Source: Clostridia bacterium (GTDB taxonomy: Bacteria; Bacillota; Clostridia; Oscillospirales; Acutalibacteraceae). From it: a stretch of DNA of 15,023 bases. The position numbers and the translations under genes are program-made. Positions within the stretch are counted from its first letter, which is position 1. Every line of letters starts with the position of its first letter. Positions 1 through 6,826 of the stretch are shown here, piece after piece. The notes beneath the pieces are model-generated. The model saw only the letters and a program-made list of their open reading frames with translations, had not been told where the DNA came from and made no database searches. The stretch lies in NCBI GenBank assembly GCA_017519685.1, contig JAFWRV010000106.1, forward strand, positions 1 to 15,023, in the 5' to 3' direction.

Positions 1-1848
1 CAGCTCGCCGCCGTTTGAGAGATCCCAGAAAAAATTTCCGCTTTCGGAGTAAGCCGCTTTGTCGGTCAGGTGGGAAAACGCGCGGACTTTTTTATCGGTC
101 AGTATAATGTTCTTTGTGAATTCCGCCGTTTCTTTTCCGCCGTCCTCGGGAGTGACGCGGGAGAAATTAGAGAGAACTCTTATCTGCGATTCGCCGTTGA
201 GGGCGAAAATATTGTTTCTGACTTTATTGTAAGAGCCGTAGTGCAGATGGTAGCCGTCGTTTCCGCAGGCGTAGGTCAGGTTTTTCTCGACGGTTATATA
301 TGACGAGCCCTCGTCGAGATAGATGCCCCAGCCGCCGTAGCCGCCCTGACCCGGGTCGGCGGCGACATTATGGATGACGTTTCCGGAAAGCACGGTTCCG
401 CGCTGGATGCCGAGAGTGTAAATGCCGCCCATATCGGAGAGCCAGCCCTGACCGATATTATAGATAAGATTGTTTGTTATTTTGTTGTTATATGTAACCG
501 AGTAGCCGTAGCCCCACGACCAGCCGACGGAAATCGCGGTGTAATAGCCGTCGTGAATTTCGTTGTCGGTAACCGTCACGGAGTTTGCATGAATTATCAG
601 CACGCCGACCGCGTTGTAAAACTCTTTGCCGTAGCCGGAGATGATGTTGTTTGAAACGGTTATGTTCTTCGTCACCGCAGGGTCGTCAACCGGAACGTTT
701 TCGCCTCTGATATAGACCGCCTGCGCTCCGAGATTTTCAAAATACGTGCTGTCGATTACGGCGTTTTTGACATTCTTTCCGAGAAAAACTGCGCACGCGG
801 CGATATCGCGGAATTCGCAGTTCTTTATTGTGAAATCCAAAGCGTTCTCACAGGAAACGCAGGGCGTGGCGTCATACGCCGCCTGAGAGGAGTCGTCTCT
901 GCCGGTGTTGTTTTTCGGAATATTGAAACCGTTTCCCCTGAAAACGATATTTTGGAATGAAATACCGTTCGCTCCGTCTATATTTATCATAGTCTCGGTG
1001 ACAGAGCCCCAGAGCGTGATTTTGTCGGGCTGTTCGCCGGCATACGGGATATAGTAGAGCGTACCATCCGCTTTGTCGAGATACCATTCGCCCGGCTCGT
1101 TCAGCGCCTCAAAAACATTCTGGAGAAAATATCTGTCATTTTCCGAAACGCACATACTTGTCGGCCTTGAAAATTCCATTCTTCCCGTGGAGGAATTGTA
1201 TGATTTTATTGTGAGCATCTCGTCTTTCCAGTAATGAAGAATACGTATGCAGATATCCTTCATGTTTCTGAAACTGCCGATATCCGCGGGATTGACCGTC
1301 ATCGCCGTGAAGCTCTTGTGAAAGTTTTCCGTCATTTCGGGATTGATTATATCTTTCTCGCTGACGCTTCTGACATAGAGATATCCTTTTTCGGGGTAAA
1401 CCGGTCTGCGCAGTTTTTCTTTTTCGCTGAACAGCACATTGAAATCCGCGCCCTTTCCGATATTCTTTCTGAACGCTTTGACTCCGTTTACGGAGCATTC
1501 TTCAAAGCCCGTGTACGGCGTTCCCGAAGTCAGCACCGCCTTTTCGCCGTCAAAAGATCTGAAAGTTATGCCGGTTTTGTCTGCGGAGGTGAAATTCAGC
1601 GCCTCGTTTATTGTGTATTTGCCCCCGCGCAGATAAACGGTAACGCTGCCGTTCATGGCTTTCGCCGCTTCCTTTGCGGCTGAAAGCGTGGCGAGAGGGC
1701 TGCCGATACTGCCGTCGGCGCTGTCGTTTCCGTCGGGGGAAACATAGATTTCATTTCCGTTCATCGGCGCACCGGCGCAGACCGTCATCACAAGAGGCAG
1801 TCCGATAACGAATGACAGAAAAACGGATAATATATTGCGTAATCTCAT
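1..1848 (-). CDS. Secreted right-handed beta-helix glycosidase, GH141-like (C-terminus beyond left edge)
   Basis: The frame stays open for 616 codons from an ATG at 1848 to the left edge, so the protein is incomplete. Residues 1-25 form a Sec signal peptide (basic MRLRN, hydrophobic core, then VCAG). Next comes an N-terminal segment typical of secreted polysaccharide-degrading beta-helix enzymes (YVSPDGNDSADGS, then VYLRGGKYTI). Repeated short N/I/V-rich turns follow. The diagnostic part is GWSWGYG (residues 442-448), SDMGGIYTLG with D472, GGWGIYLDEGSS with D512, then HLHYGSYNKVRNNIFA. From memory, this pattern belongs to GH141, whose characterised members are an alpha-L-fucosidase and a xylanase with two catalytic aspartates about 41 residues apart; here D472 and D512 are 40 apart. 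The substrate cannot be told. The start has a good ribosome binding site (AAGGGTGG) and a promoter just upstream. Family assignment is by recalled motifs; a generic pectate-lyase-fold protein is the alternative. Confidence 0.8.
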   Translation of the reverse strand, partial: MRLRNILSVFLSFVIGLPLVMTVCAGAPMNGNEIYVSPDGNDSADGSIGSPLATLSAAKEAAKAMNGSVTVYLRGGKYTINEALNFTSADKTGITFRSFDGEKAVLTSGTPYTGFEECSVNGVKAFRKNIGKGADFNVLFSEKEKLRRPVYPEKGYLYVRSVSEKDIINPEMTENFHKSFTAMTVNPADIGSFRNMKDICIRILHYWKDEMLTIKSYNSSTGRMEFSRPTSMCVSENDRYFLQNVFEALNEPGEWYLDKADGTLYYIPYAGEQPDKITLWGSVTETMINIDGANGISFQNIVFRGNGFNIPKNNTGRDDSSQAAYDATPCVSCENALDFTIKNCEFRDIAACAVFLGKNVKNAVIDSTYFENLGAQAVYIRGENVPVDDPAVTKNITVSNNIISGYGKEFYNAVGVLIIHANSVTVTDNEIHDGYYTAISVGWSWGYGYSVTYNNKITNNLIYNIGQGWLSDMGGIYTLGIQRGTVLSGNVIHNVAADPGQGGYGGWGIYLDEGSSYITVEKNLTYACGNDGYHLHYGSYNKVRNNIFALNGESQIRVLSNFSRVTPEDGGKETAEFTKNIILTDKKVRAFSHLTDKAAYSESGNFFWDLSNGGEL

Positions 1849-1869
1849 ATAACCACCCTTTGACAAGAT

Positions 1870-1890
1870 ATATATGATTTTATCATATAT
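1870..1890. repeat. Perfect inverted repeat over the GH141 promoter -10 box, possible operator
   Basis: The two 9-base arms ATATATGAT (1870-1878) and ATCATATAT (1882-1890) are exact reverse complements around a TTT centre. The repeat covers the -10 box and predicted start site of the GH141-like gene. That position suits a repressor operator, but the sequence is very AT-rich and may be palindromic by chance. No regulator gene is visible nearby. Confidence 0.45.
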
Positions 1891-1905
1891 TTTTTCATCT
1901 ATCAA
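1877..1905 (-). promoter_or_regulatory. Sigma-A promoter of the GH141-like gene
   Basis: Read on the minus strand, a -35 box TTGATA (1900-1905) is followed after 17 bases by a -10 box TAAAAT (1877-1882). Transcription should start near 1870, giving a leader of about 22 bases that carries the AAGGGTGG ribosome binding site. The -10 box lies within the inverted repeat 1870-1890. Confidence 0.7.
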
Positions 1906-1913
1906 CTTTATTA

Positions 1914-1942
1914 TTGTTATTTGCCGCAGGATAATGTATAAT
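1914..1942 (+). promoter_or_regulatory. Sigma-A promoter of the zinc-ribbon membrane protein pair
   Basis: TTGTTA (1914-1919), a 17-base spacer and a perfect TATAAT (1937-1942). The predicted start near 1949 leaves a leader of about 14 bases, almost all of it ribosome binding site. Its -35 box lies 8 bases from the -35 box of the divergent GH141 promoter. Confidence 0.7.
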
Positions 1943-1962
1943 TAATTCAGGGGGTGAGGCAA

Positions 1963-2226
1963 ATGAACACGCCGCGCAAATGCAGAAGAACCGGCTATGT
2001 GATTCTGTTCACGGGCGTCGTTCTTTTCGCGCTGGGATTATATCCCCGGAATTTCGGAGGCAGAGCGAATGTTTTTCTCGTGATTGTTTCACTGATAATA
2101 ATTGCCGCTTCGGTCATGTGGATGGTAAAAAAGGTACGCTGCCCCCATTGCGGAGCGCTCCTCCATCTGAAACTGTATAATATAGACGTATGCCCTTATT
2201 GCGGTAAGAATACGGACAATTCGTGA
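1963..2226 (+). CDS. Small two-helix membrane protein with C-terminal zinc ribbon
   Basis: An 87-residue protein of unknown function. Two hydrophobic segments (about residues 12-26 and 36-54) are joined by a short loop and followed by VKK and a CPHCG...CPYCG zinc ribbon (C60, C63, C77, C80). The helices should place the ribbon on the cytoplasmic side, since the basic residues flanking them sit at both ends. Such ribbons can bind protein, nucleic acid or only metal, so no role can be named. I chose ATG 1963: the ribosome binding site AGGGGGTGA (1949-1957) ends 5 bases before it, with the G-run at ideal distance. The in-frame GTG at 1954 lies inside that site. The next gene starts 9 bases after the stop, so the two are probably co-transcribed. 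Confidence 0.75.
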   Translation: MNTPRKCRRTGYVILFTGVVLFALGLYPRNFGGRANVFLVIVSLIIIAASVMWMVKKVRCPHCGALLHLKLYNIDVCPYCGKNTDNS

Positions 2227-2235
2227 GGTGGTATT

Positions 2236-2877
2236 ATGAATAACAGCAATCCTTATATCAAAATCATAGCGGTGATACTTATTGCTGCCGCTGTGCTGTT
2301 CATTTTCGGCAACAAGGGCGGTAAGGATGACGTTTCCGTCGCCGGGCTTCCGGACCCGATTCAGACCGCCGCGACCGGCGGCACGGAATTTGAGGCGGGA
2401 GATTACAGCATAAAAGTCACTTATAAATACGCCTATGAGCTTGACGCTCTCGCCATAAGCACAAAGGATTATTTCGGCTCCGCAATGAACGACCTGATTG
2501 CTCCTGTTGATGTGGCGTTTGCCTGGGGCAAGGTCGCCGAATACAATGACAGGATAGACTTTCACTGGAGACAGTCAGGGCGGTGGTATTACTGGTCGGT
2601 TGACGGAGGGGAGGACCTTTCTCCCGTCGGCGGGGTTGACGGAATAAATCAGCATTCCGCGAACTGCCACCTGATACCCGCGGATGACACAGTGCGAAAG
2701 ACGGTCAAGAGCATCAAAACGGGGGATCACGTTAAGCTTTCGGGATACCTGATTGACCTGAAAGGCGAAAAGGCGGACGGCAGTTACCGTACCTGGAACT
2801 CGAGCGTTTCGAGAAATGACACCGGAGACGGCGCCTGCGAAGTAATATATGTGACAAAGATCAGTATTGTGAAATAG
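2236..2877 (+). CDS. Membrane-anchored protein of a conserved uncharacterised family
   Basis: A 213-residue protein with one N-terminal hydrophobic segment (about residues 8-25, signal anchor or uncleaved signal) and an extracytoplasmic domain. The core is rich in conserved-looking aromatics and turns: DLIAPVDVAFAWGK (86-99), IDFHWRQSGRWYYW (107-120), INQHSANCHLIPAD (137-150), GDHVKLSGYLIDL (163-175) and SRNDTGDGACE (192-202). I recall the same SxHSANxHLIPA and DTGxGACE blocks in proteins of other phyla, including proteobacteria, but know no function for them. The 'GDxVxLxGYLI' strand pattern could be OB-like. The start follows GAGGTGG by 4 bases; the stop is TAG. It ends just before a bidirectional terminator. 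It forms a two-gene unit with the zinc-ribbon membrane protein, which suggests a shared envelope role (inference). Confidence 0.75.
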   Translation: MNNSNPYIKIIAVILIAAAVLFIFGNKGGKDDVSVAGLPDPIQTAATGGTEFEAGDYSIKVTYKYAYELDALAISTKDYFGSAMNDLIAPVDVAFAWGKVAEYNDRIDFHWRQSGRWYYWSVDGGEDLSPVGGVDGINQHSANCHLIPADDTVRKTVKSIKTGDHVKLSGYLIDLKGEKADGSYRTWNSSVSRNDTGDGACEVIYVTKISIVK

Positions 2878-2892
2878 AAACAGAAAATAAAA

Positions 2893-2927
2893 ACAGGTAT
2901 ATCCGCTTTGGATATACCTGTAATTTT
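2893..2927. terminator. Bidirectional intrinsic terminator
   Basis: A perfect 12-bp stem (2893-2904 with 2910-2921) around the loop GCTTT, flanked by an A-rich stretch on the left and AATTTTTT on the right. It can stop transcription from both sides and sits between the plus-strand pair ending at 2877 and the minus-strand symporter ending at 2939. Confidence 0.88.
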
Positions 2928-2938
2928 TTGCTTTGTTA

Positions 2939-4507
2939 TCAGTCGCCGAGTGAACGCTTTGCTGAAACCTCAACCTTTTCGTCAAATCCGACGAAGCAGG
3001 GATCGACATCCTCTTTTTTGAGTTTCGGAGTGATAAGACTTACCACCGGAACTATGATGAGGCCGATAATCATTGTCATCGCGCCGCTTCTGACAGATGA
3101 AGCGAAGAGGTAGTTGAGAACGCTGTTGCTGAATGACATTCCGGTCAGCGTATAAATGAGCTGGAATGTTTCAACACCGACACCCCAGATGAAGCTTATC
3201 CAGACGGAAGCGCGGGTTGTCTTTTTCCAGTAAAGTCCGTAAAGGAACGGAGCGAGGAATGCTCCTGCGAGAGCGCCCCAGGATACGCCCATCATCTGCG
3301 CGATAAACGTGAAGCCGGGATGCGCGTCCTTGACGATTGCTATTATCGCGGAAACTGCGATGAAGAAAACGATGAAAAGACGCATAATGCCAATCTGCTT
3401 TTTCTCGCTTGTATCCTTCTTCTTTCCGATTATGAAATCAAGCGTGAGAGTTGAGCTTGATGTGAGGACAAGCGAGGAAAGAGTGGACATTGAAGCCGCG
3501 AGAACGAGAACGATGACTATCGCGATAATGATATTCGGCAGAGTTGAAAGAATGGTGGGAACAACTGTGTCAAACATCGGTTTGCCTGTTTCGGGATTGA
3601 AAGCGATTTTATCCGCGTAAAGGCGTCCCCAGCCGCCGATGAAATAGCATCCGCCCGCGACAACGATTGCGAAGATGGTTGAAATGATGGTGCCCTTCTT
3701 GACGGCGTCTTCATTCTTGATTGAGTAGAATTTGCCGACCATCTGAGGAAGACCCCAGGTGCCGAGAGAGGTAAGTATGACAACGAACAGCAGGCCGAGA
3801 GGATCGGGTCCGAAGAACGATGTGAACGCGCCGAGCTGACCGTTGCCGGCGTCAACCTGAGAAAGAGTCTTTGTTGCCTCAACAAGACCGCCGTTTGTAT
3901 TGAGAACAGCCGCGATAACCGCGATGATACCGGCGAGCATGATGATTCCCTGAACGAAATCGTTGATAGCGGTAGCCATATAGCCGCCGAAGATAACATA
4001 GATTCCGGTGAGAACCGCCATAATAATGATTACAACCCAGTAGGGAAGGTCAAACGCCATATTGAAAAGACTTGAAAGACCGTTGTAAAGAGAAGCTGTG
4101 TAAGGAATAAGGAAGATGAAGACTATCATCGAAGCGACGATTTTCAACGCGTTGGACTGATATCTTTTCGCGAAAAAGTCCGGCATTGTGCGGCTGTCGA
4201 GAGTCTGTGTCATAATACGGGTTCTTCTGCCGAGAATCGCCCAGGCGAGAAGCGAACCGATAAAGGCGTTTCCGAGTCCGACCCAGGTGGTGGCGGTGCC
4301 GAAGGACCAGCCGAACTGTCCTGCGTAACCGACAAATATAACGGCTGAAAAGTAACTTGTGCCGTATGCAAAGGCGGTAAGCCAGGGACCGACGCTTCTT
4401 CCGCCGAGAACGAAACCGTTGACATCGGTGGCATGACGGCGGCAGTAAACGCCTACGCCTATCATAACTGCAAAGAATACTACGAGTAATGCGATCTGTA
4501 AAACCAT
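2939..4507 (-). CDS. Sodium:solute symporter, SSS family, PutP-like
   Basis: A 522-residue, highly hydrophobic carrier with about 13 membrane segments, the usual size for this family. It would import an organic solute driven by sodium. Family marks are GFVLGGRSVGPW (31-42), the TM5 region GGYMATAINDFVQG (174-187), QMVGKFYSIKNE (255-266), and AASMSTLSS (337-345) in TM8, whose S341-T342 match the Na2-site Ser340-Thr341 of E. coli PutP. The PutP Asp55 position appears to be tyrosine (GTSYFSA, 49-55), so proline itself is not a safe substrate call. Sugars, other amino acids or carboxylates are all possible. The start follows GGAGGGGAG, and the gene has its own promoter (4572-4599) with a leader hairpin. 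It therefore looks like a single-gene unit, though read-through from the phosphoesterase operon upstream is possible. Confidence 0.9.
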   Translation of the reverse strand: MVLQIALLVVFFAVMIGVGVYCRRHATDVNGFVLGGRSVGPWLTAFAYGTSYFSAVIFVGYAGQFGWSFGTATTWVGLGNAFIGSLLAWAILGRRTRIMTQTLDSRTMPDFFAKRYQSNALKIVASMIVFIFLIPYTASLYNGLSSLFNMAFDLPYWVVIIIMAVLTGIYVIFGGYMATAINDFVQGIIMLAGIIAVIAAVLNTNGGLVEATKTLSQVDAGNGQLGAFTSFFGPDPLGLLFVVILTSLGTWGLPQMVGKFYSIKNEDAVKKGTIISTIFAIVVAGGCYFIGGWGRLYADKIAFNPETGKPMFDTVVPTILSTLPNIIIAIVIVLVLAASMSTLSSLVLTSSSTLTLDFIIGKKKDTSEKKQIGIMRLFIVFFIAVSAIIAIVKDAHPGFTFIAQMMGVSWGALAGAFLAPFLYGLYWKKTTRASVWISFIWGVGVETFQLIYTLTGMSFSNSVLNYLFASSVRSGAMTMIIGLIIVPVVSLITPKLKKEDVDPCFVGFDEKVEVSAKRSLGD

Positions 4508-4525
4508 AAGAAATCTCCCCTCCGC

Positions 4526-4558
4526 TTCAGCTTTATGACTTTAATGCGCTAAAGCGAA
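4526..4558 (-). other. Stem-loop in the symporter mRNA leader
   Basis: In the predicted leader of about 58 bases, TTCGCTTTA (4550-4558 as read on the minus strand) pairs with TAAAGC(T)GAA (4526-4535), with one bulged base and a 14-base loop. The loop contains a further short pairing (CTTTA/TAAAG). The stem ends just before the ribosome binding site. It is not a recognised riboswitch class and may only stabilise the mRNA. Confidence 0.4.
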
Positions 4559-4571
4559 CAAATTGCAATCT

Positions 4572-4599
4572 ATTCTATCACATTTTATATAAAAGTCAA
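4572..4599 (-). promoter_or_regulatory. Sigma-A promoter of the symporter gene
   Basis: On the minus strand TTGACT (4594-4599), a 16-base spacer and TAGAAT (4572-4577), preceded by TGA, which makes an extended -10 (TGn). Predicted start near 4565. The -35 box lies only about 20 bases after the stop codon of the upstream phosphoesterase gene. Confidence 0.7.
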
Positions 4600-4619
4600 T
4601 TATAAAATGAAATATTAAA

Positions 4620-5741
4620 CTACTTTTTTGATTTACTGTTTTTAAATACGGCGATACCGATTGAGGCGGCAACCGTTGTTCCGAGAACGGCGGATGCCTT
4701 GTAAATCATCGGCTTCGCGGCGTCAAAAGAACTCGGAAGGCGGTTCATTATTTCAAAATTCAGGCGGTTTTCAACTTTTTCTCCCATAATGTCGCGGTAG
4801 GAAACGGTATGGGTGTTGAACGAGCCGTCAAATTCATTGATATCAAATATCCTTACCGCCCTGTCATAGCCGGGGCCGTACGCGCCGAAACCGCTTCCGG
4901 GGCAGTAGCCGAGGCGTATGCCCTTATATTCGCCGGTGAAACTGTTATTGTGGTCGTGGCCGAAGAACGCGCCTTTTATGTTTCCGAGTTTAACCCATCT
5001 TTCAAACTGTTCGCTCTGCCTGAGCGCGGCGACGCTTTCAAGCATAAACTCGTTTCTTTCCTCCATCTCCGGAGTGATTCTGAACCATTTTCCGCGGTGA
5101 GTTGAATTGCCCTTAACCGCTCCCGGAGCGCCTTCTTCAACTTCTTCGAGAAGTTCATACATCTCATAAACCGGTATGTGCTGAAAAATCATCGCGGGAA
5201 CCTTGTTTCCGCCTGCCGCGTCCGTCACAACCTCATCCGCCTCGTCAAGGGCATCCATCTGTTCTTCGGTTACACCGTTTGATGACGCGCTGTCCTTTTT
5301 GCAGTTGTCAATCATATAGATGCAGAAGCGTATTTTCCCGTCTTCGCCGAAAACAGGCAGAGCCGTGACATCGGTGGAATTGTATCTGTAAATAAGCTGA
5401 CCGTTTTTACACTGCGGAAAGCTTTCGTAAACCGCCGTCTGCCTTGCCCTGTCATCCCTGTCAATCGCGTCGTGATTGCCGAAGGTGAAAATGAACGGCA
5501 CGTTTCTTTTCACGAGCGGGGCGACAATGTTTCTGATTGTCTTTGCGACATTTTCGTTTCTGTCCCCGATTTTAAGGGCGGGACTGTAACTTTTAACCTG
5601 ATCTCCGGTGAAAACAGCGAGGTCGGGTTTCTCCCTGTCAAGCGCCGCGCCGATAAAATTCAGGTAATCGCGCGAGGTGAACTGCGCGTCCTGAACGTCG
5701 GCTATCTGCATTATTCTGAATTTTCCGTCTTTGAAGCGCAT
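4620..5741 (-). CDS. Metallophosphoesterase with C-terminal tail anchor
   Basis: A 373-residue calcineurin-like phosphoesterase. The metal-site blocks are in order: D15-x-Q17 (IADVQD), GDQV with D47, GNHD with N89 and H90, QHIP with H188, and GHDHNN with H262 and H264. The first block has glutamine where most of the superfamily has histidine (DxH). I recall DxQ in some Dcr2/purple-acid-phosphatase-like bacterial members, so it need not be inactive. There is no signal peptide, but residues 347-367 form a hydrophobic helix followed by a basic tail ending KSKK. This suggests a C-tail-anchored protein with its catalytic domain in the cytoplasm. The substrate is unknown. The start is well set by AAGGAGAG, whose first bases are the stop codon of the upstream phosphoesterase, 15 bases away. 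The stop is TAG. It is the second gene of a two-gene operon. Confidence 0.87.
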   Translation of the reverse strand: MRFKDGKFRIMQIADVQDAQFTSRDYLNFIGAALDREKPDLAVFTGDQVKSYSPALKIGDRNENVAKTIRNIVAPLVKRNVPFIFTFGNHDAIDRDDRARQTAVYESFPQCKNGQLIYRYNSTDVTALPVFGEDGKIRFCIYMIDNCKKDSASSNGVTEEQMDALDEADEVVTDAAGGNKVPAMIFQHIPVYEMYELLEEVEEGAPGAVKGNSTHRGKWFRITPEMEERNEFMLESVAALRQSEQFERWVKLGNIKGAFFGHDHNNSFTGEYKGIRLGYCPGSGFGAYGPGYDRAVRIFDINEFDGSFNTHTVSYRDIMGEKVENRLNFEIMNRLPSSFDAAKPMIYKASAVLGTTVAASIGIAVFKNSKSKK

Positions 5742-5756
5742 AAATATAATCTCTCC

Positions 5757-6704
5757 TTAAAATACGACTGAGAAAACGTACCCGTCAACCCATTTGTCCG
5801 TTATGAAATTTCTCGCGCGGAAAACTATCTCGTTTTCATAAAGTTCCATTGTGAATCCCATTCCGCCTTTATCGTTGCACTCATATTCGGTTTCATCATT
5901 GTATTCGGTGCTCGGCAGATTGAGGTAGCAGATATTGCCGTCCTGCTCAAAGCAATCCGGAGTGAAGCGGTGCCAATGTCCCGTGAAGAATAATATCGGT
6001 TTGCCGTATGACGAGTGCGCTTTAAGGATTTCGTCAACTCTTTCGGGAACCTCGCTGCCCGACCATCCGTTATGTCCGTTCAGCGGTCTGTGGCAGAGAA
6101 CAAAAACGGGAAGATTGCTTTTCTCCGCTTTTGTGAGTTCACCGTCAAACCATTCAAGCTGTTTATCCGAATAAACGGGAAGGATTTCATCGTGGTCTGC
6201 GCCCTCCGTTCCGAGGCAGATAAAGTGATATCCTTTGATTACCGCCGAGTAGTAAACTTCTTCGCTGTGAATTCCGTAATGCCCGAGATAATCGAGAAAC
6301 AGTCTTTTTGCTTCGGGATAATCCAGGTTTTCGCTTCTGTTCCAGGAATCATGATTTCCGAGGCAGGCGATGACGGCCGACGGCTTCAGATATACATCGG
6401 CGAGTCTTTTTATATTGGAGTATTCGCTTGACGAGCCGCTGTTTGTGATGTCGCCGATATTGAGCAGCGCGTCAATTTCCGCCGTGCTTTCGGATATGCC
6501 CGCGAAAGCTTTCCTGAGAATATTGGTCCTGTCACGGAAAATATCCGCGTCGGCGTGCGTGTCCGAAACTATGACGCAGTTCAGTTTAATCCCGTCCTTT
6601 TCGGGAGAGTAGGTCTTTACGGCGCCGATTATGTCGGGAATAAGACTCAATACAGTCCCGATTGTGAGAATAACCGAAGTTATTATTCCCGTAAACTGTT
6701 TCAT
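5757..6704 (-). CDS. Metallophosphoesterase with N-terminal membrane segment
   Basis: A 315-residue phosphoesterase with the complete superfamily motif set: SDTH (D48, H50), GDITNS (D85), GNHDSW (N117, H118), CHRPLNGH (H205) and GHWH (H243, H245). These residues bind two metal ions and hydrolyse a phosphomono- or diester. Residues 4-26 form a hydrophobic segment after MKQ, acting as signal peptide or anchor, so the enzyme is likely outside the membrane. This contrasts with its neighbour, which lacks a signal and has a C-terminal anchor. The two proteins share only the metal motifs and are not recent duplicates by eye. Start ATG 6704 has a moderate site (AGAAGG, 7 bases upstream). The gene has its own promoter and leads the operon with the 4620-5741 gene. 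The substrate cannot be told; envelope phosphates, nucleotides and phospholipid headgroups are options. Confidence 0.88.
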   Translation of the reverse strand: MKQFTGIITSVILTIGTVLSLIPDIIGAVKTYSPEKDGIKLNCVIVSDTHADADIFRDRTNILRKAFAGISESTAEIDALLNIGDITNSGSSSEYSNIKRLADVYLKPSAVIACLGNHDSWNRSENLDYPEAKRLFLDYLGHYGIHSEEVYYSAVIKGYHFICLGTEGADHDEILPVYSDKQLEWFDGELTKAEKSNLPVFVLCHRPLNGHNGWSGSEVPERVDEILKAHSSYGKPILFFTGHWHRFTPDCFEQDGNICYLNLPSTEYNDETEYECNDKGGMGFTMELYENEIVFRARNFITDKWVDGYVFSVVF

Positions 6705-6734
6705 TCAAAAACCTTCTTTTTTCAATGATAAAAA

Positions 6735-6763
6735 ATTTTACCACTGTTTTATAATAATTACAA
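6735..6763 (-). promoter_or_regulatory. Promoter of the metallophosphoesterase operon
   Basis: On the minus strand TTGTAA (6758-6763), a 17-base spacer and TAAAAT (6735-6740), with TGG before the -10 box giving an extended -10. Predicted start near 6728. It is back to back with the lysoplasmalogenase promoter, 16 bases between the two -35 boxes. Confidence 0.6.
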
Positions 6764-6779
6764 TAGTTTAATCGCAAGG

Positions 6780-6808
6780 TTGACAAATCGGCGGCCGCTT
6801 TTTATAAT
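6780..6808 (+). promoter_or_regulatory. Perfect-consensus sigma-A promoter of the lysoplasmalogenase gene
   Basis: TTGACA (6780-6785), exactly 17 bases, then TATAAT (6803-6808): both hexamers and the spacing match the consensus. The spacer contains the GC palindrome GCGGCCGC (6791-6798). The predicted start near 6815 leaves a leader of only about 12 bases that begins at the ribosome binding site GGAGG (6815-6819). Confidence 0.8.
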
Positions 6809-6826
6809 TATTACGGAGGCGGTTTT

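Noticed and set aside
1234..1683. 149-codon plus-strand frame opposite the GH141-like gene
   Set aside because: It is a shadow of the minus-strand gene, which has signal peptide, promoter, ribosome site and family motifs; the plus-strand frame has no ribosome site or recognisable domain. The same holds for the other frames at 70-654 and 872-1498.
1954..1962. GTG at 1954 as start of the zinc-ribbon protein
   Set aside because: The codon lies inside the ribosome binding site AGGGGGTGA; ATG 1963 has correct spacing.
4508..4619. Riboswitch upstream of the symporter
   Set aside because: The predicted leader is only about 58 bases and has a single small hairpin; no known riboswitch core motif is present.
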